Positions 8,065-13,821 of a stretch of DNA of 18,822 nucleotides are shown here, piece after piece. Numbering within the stretch: the first letter of the stretch is position 1; every line of letters starts with the position of its first letter. This DNA is from Gallionella sp. UBA6045. Its GTDB lineage: Bacteria; Pseudomonadota; Gammaproteobacteria; Burkholderiales; Gallionellaceae. The notes below the pieces were generated by a model. That model saw only the letters and a list, made by a program, of their open reading frames with translations. It had not been told where the DNA came from and did not search any database. The stretch lies in the NCBI GenBank assembly GCA_002429165.1, contig DIYV01000156.1:41012-59833 (forward strand), read 5' to 3'. The translations under genes and the position numbers were made by a program.

Positions 8065-8768
8065 CCATTCAGGAATTCAAGGATATTTTATTCAATGGCG
8101 TGTGGAAGCAGAATACCGGGCTGGTGCAACTGCTCGGCATGTGTCCCATCCTCGCGGTGAGCAGTTCGGTGGTGAATGGTGTCAGCCTCGGCCTGGCGAC
8201 CGCTGTGGTGATGGCGCTGTCCGGCGCGGCGATTGCGCCGATCCGCAACCTCGTGCCGAACGAGGCGCGTATCCCGGTGTTCATCCTGATCATCGCGGTG
8301 CTGGTCACCGTCGTGCAGTTCAGCATGAACGCCTACATGTACGGCCTGTATGTGGTGCTGGGCATCTTCATCCCGCTGATCGTCACCAACTGCATCGTGC
8401 TCGCGCGCATCGAAGCCTTTGCCTCGAAAAATCCACCGCTGCAATCCGCGCTGGACGGCTTCGCGATGGGTCTCGGGCTGACCGCGGTGCTGGCGGTATT
8501 GGGCGGCATACGCGAGATCCTCGGGCACGGCACGCTGCTGTCCGGCATCGACCTGGTGTTCGGCGACGCGGCGAAATCCATGGTGATTACCGTGGTGCCG
8601 AACTATCACGGCTTCCTGCTCGCGATCCTGCCGCCCGGCGCATTCATCACGCTGGGCATGCTGATCGCCGGCAAGAACTGGCTGAATCTGCGCGCCGAAC
8701 AAAAACTGCATGGCAGCAATGCCACCATCGTGCCGGTGAATGGCGGGTGTGCGCCTGCTACGCACTGA
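8061..8768 (+). CDS. rnfE: Rnf complex membrane subunit RnfE
   Basis: This 235-aa polytopic protein is homologous to RnfA. Cys28 (LLGMCPILAVS) and Cys111 (LPLIVTN-C equivalent, here FIPLIVTNCIVLAR) complete the four-cysteine site for the membrane [2Fe-2S] cluster shared with RnfA. RNLVPNEARIPVFI (about 62-75) is typical of RnfE/NqrD. The ATG overlaps the rnfG stop as ATGA and the ribosome site is GAAGGAGA just upstream. It closes the standard rnfABCDGE order. The C-terminus is slightly extended and polar. Confidence 0.96.
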   Translation: MTIQEFKDILFNGVWKQNTGLVQLLGMCPILAVSSSVVNGVSLGLATAVVMALSGAAIAPIRNLVPNEARIPVFILIIAVLVTVVQFSMNAYMYGLYVVLGIFIPLIVTNCIVLARIEAFASKNPPLQSALDGFAMGLGLTAVLAVLGGIREILGHGTLLSGIDLVFGDAAKSMVITVVPNYHGFLLAILPPGAFITLGMLIAGKNWLNLRAEQKLHGSNATIVPVNGGCAPATH

Positions 8769-8805
8769 GTGAGCGGTTGTTTCGCTATCTGCCGGACTAT
8801 AGACC

Positions 8806-9357
8806 ATGGGTAAACAATTCGAAGCACTTTCTGATCGATTGATCGAATTCATCGCAGAACAAAAAATATTTTTCGTGGGTACAGCCACCGGCGACAGCCG
8901 GGTGAATATTTCCCCCAAGGGAATGGACTCCTTCCGGATACTAAACAATAACCGGGCGATCTGGCTTAATTTAACGGGAAGCGGAAATGAAACGTCAGCT
9001 CATATACAGCATGAGCCACGCATGACGATCATGTTTTGCGCATTCGAAGGGCCGCCCCTTGTTCTTCGTCTTTACGGGACTGCAAGGGCAATTCACAAGA
9101 ACGACGATGACTGGGAAGAACTTCACGCCCATTTCGATTTGTTGCCCGGCGCACGCCAAATCTTCGATCTTTCGATTGAACTGGTGCAAACGTCTTGCGG
9201 ATTTGGCGTACCTTATTACACCTATACGGGTGACCGGGAACTGCTCTCGGATTGGGCAAGGAAAAAGGGTGATGATGGGCTAATAGATTACTGGGAAGAA
9301 AAAAACCAATTCAGTATCGACAAGATTTCAACCAACATCATTGCGAAAAATACCTGA
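8806..9357 (+). CDS. Pyridoxamine 5'-phosphate oxidase-related FMN-binding protein
   Basis: This 183-aa soluble protein resembles the PNPOx-like split-barrel flavoprotein family. It has a Phe-Val-Gly-Thr-Ala-Thr strand near residue 24, then SRVNISPKGMDSFRIL and, after a short gap, WLNLTGSGNETSAHI, the pattern of the group annotated as 'pyridoxamine 5'-phosphate oxidase family protein'. Members bind FMN, haem or F420; the substrate here is unknown and true PdxH activity is unlikely. The ATG at 8806 has no strong ribosome site. It lies between rnfE and nth, which are adjacent in E. coli and other genomes, and by eye looks more A/T-rich than its neighbours, so it may be a later insertion. Confidence 0.8.
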   Translation: MGKQFEALSDRLIEFIAEQKIFFVGTATGDSRVNISPKGMDSFRILNNNRAIWLNLTGSGNETSAHIQHEPRMTIMFCAFEGPPLVLRLYGTARAIHKNDDDWEELHAHFDLLPGARQIFDLSIELVQTSCGFGVPYYTYTGDRELLSDWARKKGDDGLIDYWEEKNQFSIDKISTNIIAKNT

Positions 9358-9443
9358 TTTATAAATAGGTAATTAGGGCGAAAAACCGCGCAAGCCAAAA
9401 GTGGCAACGCAAATTTCGAAGTAATCCTGACGACAGATATTCC

Positions 9444-10076
9444 ATGAACCCCGCCAAACGCCGTGAAATTTTTCTGCGCCTGCAAGCGGCGAATCCACAC
9501 CCCATCACCGAACTGGAATATTCCACGCCGTTCGAGCTGCTGGTCGCGGTGATGCTGTCGGCGCAGGCCACCGATGTCAGCGTGAATGCCGCGACGCGGC
9601 ATCTGTTCCCTGTCGCCAACACGCCAGAAAAAATCCTCGCGCTCGGCGAGGAAAAGCTGCGCGGGTACATCCAGCGCATCGGCCTGTACAAGACTAAGGC
9701 AAAACATGTGATGCAGGCCTGCCATTTGCTGGTGGAACGGCACGGCGGCGCTGTACCGCAAACCCGCGAGGACCTGGAAGCCCTGCCCGGCGTGGGGCGC
9801 AAGACCGCCAACGTGATTCTCAACACCGCGTTCGGCCAGCCGACCATAGCGGTGGACACGCATATCTTCCGCCTGGCGAACCGGATAGGTTTGGCTCCCG
9901 GCAAGGACGTGCTGGAAGTGGAAAAGAAACTGCTCAAGGTCGTACCGGATGAATTCAAACACGATGCACATCATTGGCTGATCCTGCATGGCCGTTATGT
10001 GTGCCAGGCGCGCAAGCCGAAATGCAGCGCGTGTATCATTCGCGACCTGTGCGAATACAAGGCGAAGGAGGACTGA
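9444..10076 (+). CDS. nth: Endonuclease III (DNA glycosylase/AP lyase)
   Basis: This 210-aa protein is a clear Nth. It has the helix-hairpin-helix LPGVGRKTANV with catalytic Lys120, VDTHIFRL with catalytic Asp138, and the C-terminal [4Fe-4S] ligands Cys187, Cys194, Cys197 and Cys203 (C-x6-C-x2-C-x5-C). These positions match the E. coli enzyme residue for residue. It removes oxidised pyrimidines from DNA and cleaves the abasic site. The start MNPAKRREIF fits the family N-terminus (E. coli MNKAKRLEIL). nth after an rnf/rsx operon is a widely conserved arrangement. The stop overlaps the following gene's first ATG by one base. Confidence 0.97.
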   Translation: MNPAKRREIFLRLQAANPHPITELEYSTPFELLVAVMLSAQATDVSVNAATRHLFPVANTPEKILALGEEKLRGYIQRIGLYKTKAKHVMQACHLLVERHGGAVPQTREDLEALPGVGRKTANVILNTAFGQPTIAVDTHIFRLANRIGLAPGKDVLEVEKKLLKVVPDEFKHDAHHWLILHGRYVCQARKPKCSACIIRDLCEYKAKED

Positions 10077-10078
10077 TG

Positions 10079-10501
10079 ATGTTTAATCCATCAAGAGACG
10101 AAGCGCGTTTGTTCCTGTTCGAATCCTGGCGCAAACGCCGCGCCGGAGAATTGCTCACGCCGCTCGAAGACCTCGCCGCGCAGCTGATCGCCAAGCATCC
10201 CGAATACTTTGCCGTGCTGGAAAATCCGCAACAGCATCAGGAGACGGACTATTCGCCGGAGCAGGGCGCAACCAATCCCTTCCTCCACCTGATGATGCAC
10301 CTGACCATCGAGGAGCAGATATCGATCGACCAACCGGCGGGCATACGCGCGCATTTCGTGCGATTGACCCAGAGGCTGGAATCGGAACACGATGCGCAAC
10401 ACCGCATGATGGAATGTCTCAGCGAGATGATCTGGCAGGCACAGCGCAATCGCACCCAGCCGGATGCAGCGATATACTTCGCGTGTCTGGAGCAGCAATA
10501 A
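10079..10501 (+). CDS. DUF1841 family protein
   Basis: This 140-aa soluble protein begins MFNPSRDEARLFLFESWRKR, which I recognise as the DUF1841 family common in beta- and gammaproteobacteria. It contains NPFLHLMMHLTIEEQISID and, near the end, a His-rich stretch (SEHDAQHRMMECL). The function is unknown; it has no membrane segment or signal peptide. A strong AGGAGG at about 10066-10071 precedes two adjacent ATGs (10076 and 10079). I chose the second from family memory, but 10076 overlaps the nth stop (TGATG) and is equally possible. It is co-transcribed with nth in all likelihood. Confidence 0.8.
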   Translation: MFNPSRDEARLFLFESWRKRRAGELLTPLEDLAAQLIAKHPEYFAVLENPQQHQETDYSPEQGATNPFLHLMMHLTIEEQISIDQPAGIRAHFVRLTQRLESEHDAQHRMMECLSEMIWQAQRNRTQPDAAIYFACLEQQ

Positions 10502-10506
10502 ATAAT

Positions 10507-10528
10507 TAGGGTGCGTTCCATTACCCTA
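10507..10528 (+). other. Short inverted repeat between the DUF1841 and adenosyltransferase genes
   Basis: TAGGGT (10507-10512) and ACCCTA (10523-10528) are perfect arms around ten bases. There is no T-run, so it is not a good terminator. It could be a small operator or hairpin, or chance. Confidence 0.25.
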
Positions 10529-10576
10529 CGGCGCTGCACTTTTAATTTTGAATTGGAATAACTTATTGGGGTTCGT

Positions 10577-11116
10577 ATGCGCTTAAGCAAAATCACCACC
10601 CGCACCGGCGACAAGGGCACCACCGGTCTGGCTGACGGCACGCGCCTCGGCAAGGACCACGCGCGCATAGCGGTGCTGGGCAGCGTGGACGAGCTGAACA
10701 GCCAGCTCGGCGTGCTGCTTGCCGAACAACTGCCACCCGATATTCGCGCGGTATTGTTGCAGATACAGAATGACCTGTTTGATCTGGGCGGCGCCTTCGC
10801 ACTGCCCACTCAGGACATGTTCGCAGAAAACAAGATCGCCTGGCTGGATGAACGGATTGGGCACTATAACGCCGACCTTCCGCCACTGCGCGAATTCATC
10901 CTGCCGGGCGGTTCACGCGCGGGCGCGCTGTGTCATGTGGCTCGCACCGTGGCGCGCCGCGCCGAGCGCGATCTTGTTGTGCTTTCTCAAAGTGATGCCG
11001 TACCGCAGCACGCGTTGCCGTATTTGAATCGTTTGTCGGATTTGTTGTTCGTGTTGAGCCGCTGCATCAACCGCAAACAAGCTGCGGCTGAAACTTTGTG
11101 GCGGCGGGATAAATAG
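10577..11116 (+). CDS. Cob(I)alamin adenosyltransferase, PduO type
   Basis: This 179-aa protein is a PduO-type ATP:cob(I)alamin adenosyltransferase, which transfers adenosine from ATP to reduced cobalamin to make coenzyme B12. The N-terminal ATP loop TRTGDKGTTGL (8-18), GSVDELNS (35-42), FILPGGS (107-113), the basic helix CHVARTVARRAER (119-131) and YLNRLSDLLFVLSR (149-162) are all in place. Length is normal for a single-domain enzyme that works as a trimer. GGGG five to six bases before the ATG is the likely ribosome site. No other cobalamin genes are in the window and no cobalamin riboswitch was seen upstream. Confidence 0.94.
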   Translation: MRLSKITTRTGDKGTTGLADGTRLGKDHARIAVLGSVDELNSQLGVLLAEQLPPDIRAVLLQIQNDLFDLGGAFALPTQDMFAENKIAWLDERIGHYNADLPPLREFILPGGSRAGALCHVARTVARRAERDLVVLSQSDAVPQHALPYLNRLSDLLFVLSRCINRKQAAAETLWRRDK

Positions 11117-11144
11117 TCGCGATTGCAGGTGTAGCAGTCGAGAA

Positions 11145-11447
11145 TTATTGTACGTGCTCGGGATAGTGGTAGTGGAGAACATTCAGATAACGCGCAACCA
11201 CCACAACGTCGTCATCGCTCCACGCTAGGCCTGCAACCTCCTGCCAGTGGCTTACTTGCGCTTTCAGGCTGGCCCAATCCTTGGCGATTTTCTTGTCCCG
11301 CCAATGAATCTGTTCGCTGTGGCAGGCGATGCAATACGTCGAATATAGCAATTCACCACGCGGTGTGTCACGACTTGGCTGGGCGTTGGCGATAGCGGGA
11401 ATCCAGAAACAGACTGACAACAAGGCAAACATCCATCTTTTAGTCAT
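11145..11447 (-). CDS. Small periplasmic monohaem c-type cytochrome
   Basis: This 100-aa protein has a signal peptide (MTKRWMFALLSVCFWIPAIA, cleavage probably after NA at 21-22) and one haem c motif CIACH (39-43). It is therefore exported and carries one covalently bound haem. The mature part contains no methionine after the haem motif; histidines at 48, 67, 92, 94 and 98 are the possible sixth ligands. I chose the ATG at 11447 because GGAG sits eight bases upstream and the signal peptide starts cleanly; ATG 11459 is an alternative. The frame's first ATG at 11489 lies at the predicted transcription start and is unlikely. It is convergent with the adenosyltransferase gene. The electron partner is unknown. 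Confidence 0.82.
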   Translation of the reverse strand: MTKRWMFALLSVCFWIPAIANAQPSRDTPRGELLYSTYCIACHSEQIHWRDKKIAKDWASLKAQVSHWQEVAGLAWSDDDVVVVARYLNVLHYHYPEHVQ

Positions 11448-11494
11448 CTCGTTCTCCATGATAATCCGGCTGATTTCCGCACCACACATTTTTC

Positions 11495-11523
11495 AGTATA
11501 GGCCCCGCTCCGGAGTTAATCAA
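11495..11523 (-). promoter_or_regulatory. Sigma70 promoter of the cytochrome gene
   Basis: On the minus strand TTGATT (11523-11518) and TATACT (11500-11495) are separated by 17 bases. The predicted transcription start is near 11488, about 40 bases upstream of the chosen ATG. This suggests the cytochrome can be expressed separately from the pirin gene that ends at 11535. Confidence 0.65.
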
Positions 11524-11534
11524 ACCGAAGGACT

Positions 11535-12413
11535 TTATCCGGCACCGCCAAGGCGGCCTTCCTGAAAATCCTTGATGGCCTGAAAGATTTCCTCCTTGCT
11601 GTTCATCACGAACGGCCCGTGTTGCACGATGGGTTCGCCCAACGGTTTGCCGGCAACGACAATGGCTCTGGCGGAACCCTGCGAGATCAGCACCAAACCA
11701 TCGGCATGGGGAGTGTTGGCGAGTATGCCCATGCGGCTTTCACCCAGCAGCGTCCCGGCTATCTCGACTTCGCCGCGATAGACAAACACGAAAGCATTAT
11801 GGGTTGCCGGTAAAGTCGTCGAGAACAGGCTGTCTGCCGGCAGGTCGATGTCCAGATACAGCGGTTCGGTATCCTCGCGGGTCATCGCACCGGCAACGCC
11901 GTTGCTGGTCCCCGCGATCACGCGCACCGTCACGCCTTCATCCGTTACATATTCGGGAATCTCTGCTTTCGGTATGTCACGATACCAGGCGGGAATCATC
12001 TTGCGCTTTGCCGGCAGGTTCAGCCACAGCTGAAAGCCTTCCATCACGCCGTTCTCCTGTTCCGGCATCTCGGAGTGAATGATGCCACGGCCGGCGGTCA
12101 TCCACTGCACGCCGCCGTTCTGCAGCAGTCCTTCATGGCCGGCATTGTCCCGGTGGCGCATGCGCCCCGCGATCATGTAGGTGACGGTCTCGAAACCACG
12201 GTGCGGATGGTCGGGAAAGCCGGCGATGTAATCATCAGGATCGTCACTGCGAAAATTGTCGAGCATCAGAAACGGATCCAGCCGCTGTTGCAGATTCTGC
12301 GTAAGCACGCGCGTCAGTTTGACGCCGGCACCGTCGCTGGTAGCCACGCCGGTGACGATGCGTTCTATCGTCCGCGGTTGCGTGACGGCATCAAGTTTGG
12401 TTGATTGTTTCAT
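11535..12413 (-). CDS. Pirin family protein
   Basis: This 292-aa bicupin protein is a pirin. The metal ligands expected from human pirin and E. coli YhhW are present as FPDHPHRGFETVTY (His69, His71) and IHSEMP (His113, Glu115), with QNGGVQWMTAGRGI before the latter pair. Bacterial pirins bind Fe(II) or other metals; some show quercetinase activity and others are redox-related regulators. The biological substrate here is unknown. The ATG at 12413 is chosen for AAGGAG seven bases upstream; an upstream in-frame extension to 12470 lies across the palindromic promoter region. The pirin C-terminal domain is complete. Confidence 0.92.
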   Translation of the reverse strand: MKQSTKLDAVTQPRTIERIVTGVATSDGAGVKLTRVLTQNLQQRLDPFLMLDNFRSDDPDDYIAGFPDHPHRGFETVTYMIAGRMRHRDNAGHEGLLQNGGVQWMTAGRGIIHSEMPEQENGVMEGFQLWLNLPAKRKMIPAWYRDIPKAEIPEYVTDEGVTVRVIAGTSNGVAGAMTREDTEPLYLDIDLPADSLFSTTLPATHNAFVFVYRGEVEIAGTLLGESRMGILANTPHADGLVLISQGSARAIVVAGKPLGEPIVQHGPFVMNSKEEIFQAIKDFQEGRLGGAG

Positions 12414-12450
12414 TGCGGCACTCCTTAAAATGTTGTTTGTTGCCAGAAAT

Positions 12451-12465
12451 ACTGAATCGTTCAGT
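12451..12465 (-). promoter_or_regulatory. Palindromic operator-like site upstream of pirin
   Basis: ACTGAA-TCG-TTCAGT is a perfect 6-bp inverted repeat with a 3-bp centre, 38 bases upstream of the pirin ATG. On the minus strand it directly abuts and shares one base with a consensus -35-like TTGACA (12470-12465), though no good -10 follows at the right distance. A dimeric repressor site is plausible; no regulator gene lies next to it. The remaining 12471-12644 stretch holds only a weak -10-like TACAAT (12606-12611) that may serve the next + strand gene. Confidence 0.45.
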
Positions 12466-12644
12466 GTCAATTAACCGGCAAAAATCCCATCTATTGGAAC
12501 AGATTCCATTATCACGGTGGGTCATGCTCCAATGCAAACGTTGGTCGATTCAGATTTCCCAAACCTGTGCCAGCCCGGTCAGTATTGTGCCAGTTGCAAC
12601 GGTGCTACAATTCCGCCCCCCGATTTGTTTAAAGGAGAATCTCC

Positions 12645-13199
12645 ATGCGTCGCATATTTTTTGCTGTTGCTTTGGCAGGCTTATCGACTTTGACTTACGC
12701 CTCCGGCTTCAAGCTTTCCAGTCCGGAAATAAAAGCCAATCACATGATACCCCAGCGCTTCGAATTCAATGGTTTTGGCTGCTCCGGCGAGAACAAATCG
12801 CCCGAACTCAAATGGAGCGGTGCGCCCAGGGGCACCAAGAGCTTTGCCGTGACGGTGTACGATCCCGATGCGCCGACGGGTTCGGGTTGGTGGCACTGGG
12901 TAGTCATCAATATTCCGGCAGATGTCAACGAAATGGCTGCGAATGCCGGTGCGCTCAACAGCACGACCTTGCCCCAAGGCGCGGTACAGGGCCGTACCGA
13001 TTATGGTGTGGCAGCCTGGGGCGGTACCTGCCCGCCGAAAGGGGACAAACCGCATCGCTATATCTTCACCGTGTATGCGCTCAAGACTGACAAGCTCGAT
13101 GTTCCCGCCGATGCCACCGCCGCGCTGACCGGCTACATGATCCATGGAAATATGCTGGGCAAAGCCAGCTTCACCGCAAAATACGGGCGCGTCAAATAG
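12645..13199 (+). CDS. Secreted YbhB/YbcL-family (PEBP-like) protein
   Basis: This 184-aa protein belongs to the bacterial phosphatidylethanolamine-binding-protein / Raf kinase inhibitor-like family. DPDAPTGSGWWHWVVINIP (73-91) contains the anion-site DPDAP and the HW pair, and GGTCPPKGDKPHRY (126-139) is the second conserved loop. A signal peptide covers about residues 1-19 (cleavage near YAS), so it is periplasmic like E. coli YbcL rather than cytoplasmic like YbhB. The function is not known beyond ligand binding. AAAGGAG lies close upstream of the ATG; GGAG and the following CTCC could pair and hide the ribosome site. Confidence 0.92.
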   Translation: MRRIFFAVALAGLSTLTYASGFKLSSPEIKANHMIPQRFEFNGFGCSGENKSPELKWSGAPRGTKSFAVTVYDPDAPTGSGWWHWVVINIPADVNEMAANAGALNSTTLPQGAVQGRTDYGVAAWGGTCPPKGDKPHRYIFTVYALKTDKLDVPADATAALTGYMIHGNMLGKASFTAKYGRVK

Positions 13200-13207
13200 C
13201 CGAAACA

Positions 13208-13238
13208 AATGGGGCGGGATGTGTTACCCCGCCCCATT
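13208..13238 (+). terminator. Strong GC-rich hairpin after the PEBP-like gene
   Basis: AATGGGGCGGG (13208-13218) pairs perfectly with CCCGCCCCATT (13228-13238) over a nine-base loop, nine bases past the stop codon. A short TTTT lies only seven bases further on, so it is an imperfect intrinsic terminator. It separates this gene from HU. Confidence 0.6.
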
Positions 13239-13315
13239 GAAAGATTTTAAACAGCGCCGACTGGTGCTAGACTATGAATTGCTGCATTTGCAGTAATAAC
13301 AACAAAGGAAAAAAC

Positions 13316-13600
13316 ATGAACAGAAAAGAACTGATTGATGCATTGTCCGACAAGACAGGCAGTTCCAAAGCAGACGCTGACCGCAACATTTCGGCTCTGA
13401 TCGAAATCGTCACCAGCACGCTGAAGAAGGGTGATAGTGTTGCTTTGGTTGGTTTCGGCACATTCGAGGTGCGCAAGCGTGCGGCACGCGCCGGTCGTAA
13501 CCCCAGCACCGGTGAAGCAATCAAGATCAAGGCAGCCAAGGTCCCGGCATTCAAGGCTGGCGCTACGCTGAAAGCAGCAGTAAACGGCACAAAGAAATAA
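13316..13600 (+). CDS. DNA-binding protein HU
   Basis: This 94-aa protein is a bacterial HU. It starts MNRKELIDALSDKTGSSKAD, has GFGTFEVRKRAARAGRNPSTG with the minor-groove-intercalating RNPxTG arm, and ends AFKAGATLKAAV. It is a homodimeric nucleoid protein that bends and compacts DNA. The start at 13316 follows AAAGGA; reading from 13274 would add a Cys-rich tail not seen in the family. By type it is closer to HU-beta than to IHF. It is monocistronic, bracketed by hairpins on both sides. Confidence 0.95.
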   Translation: MNRKELIDALSDKTGSSKADADRNISALIEIVTSTLKKGDSVALVGFGTFEVRKRAARAGRNPSTGEAIKIKAAKVPAFKAGATLKAAVNGTKK

Positions 13601-13612
13601 TCTCTTGTGACA

Positions 13613-13637
13613 CACCAGCCTTCCACGAGGGCTGGTG
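13613..13637 (+). terminator. Hairpin after the HU gene
   Basis: CACCAGCC (13613-13620) pairs with GGCTGGTG (13630-13637) over a nine-base loop, 12 bases after the HU stop. No T-run follows, so termination is likely but not proven. Confidence 0.5.
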
Positions 13638-13642
13638 ACTGC

Positions 13643-13680
13643 TCCCTGACACCGTCTTTCGGCGGCGGACATTCCAGGGA
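13643..13680 (+). other. Second stem-loop in the HU-mgtA gap
   Basis: TCCCTG (13643-13648) pairs with CAGGGA (13675-13680). Inside, CCG (13652-13654) and CGG (13660-13662) can form a small inner stem. It may be part of the HU 3' end or of an mgtA leader RNA. It does not resemble the enteric mgtA Mg2+ sensor or an M-box that I could confirm. Confidence 0.35.
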
Positions 13681-13711
13681 AACACACTGCGCGCAGCTTT
13701 TTCAGCCGGCC

Positions 13712-13771
13712 ATGTTGCCGGTAACTATCCCCAACTTCTTATTTTTCGCGGTCTGGCCGGTTCCGGCGTAG
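13712..13771 (+). CDS. Possible proline-containing leader peptide upstream of mgtA
   Basis: An ATG frame of 19 codons, MLPVTIPNFLFFAVWPVPA, ends 50 bases before the mgtA start. It has four prolines (codons 3, 7, 16, 18) and lies among inverted repeats (CTATCC 13725-13730 with GGATAG 13771-13776; CCGGC with GCCGG at its start). In Salmonella a proline-rich leader ORF, mgtL, controls mgtA. Here no good ribosome binding site is visible, so translation is doubtful. A second overlapping ORF starts at 13779 and runs out of frame into mgtA. Confidence 0.25.
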   Translation: MLPVTIPNFLFFAVWPVPA

Positions 13772-13821
13772 GATAGCCATGTCTGAACAATGCATTGCTG
13801 TTCTGGAAGGAAACTTGCACT

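Noticed and set aside
8088..8948. 286-codon minus-strand open frame across rnfE
   Set aside because: Antisense to a definite RnfE, with His/Asp/Gln-rich composition and no family resemblance.
13601..13821. A known Mg2+ riboswitch (M-box or enteric mgtA sensor)
   Set aside because: Stem-loops exist but I could not match the conserved core of either class.
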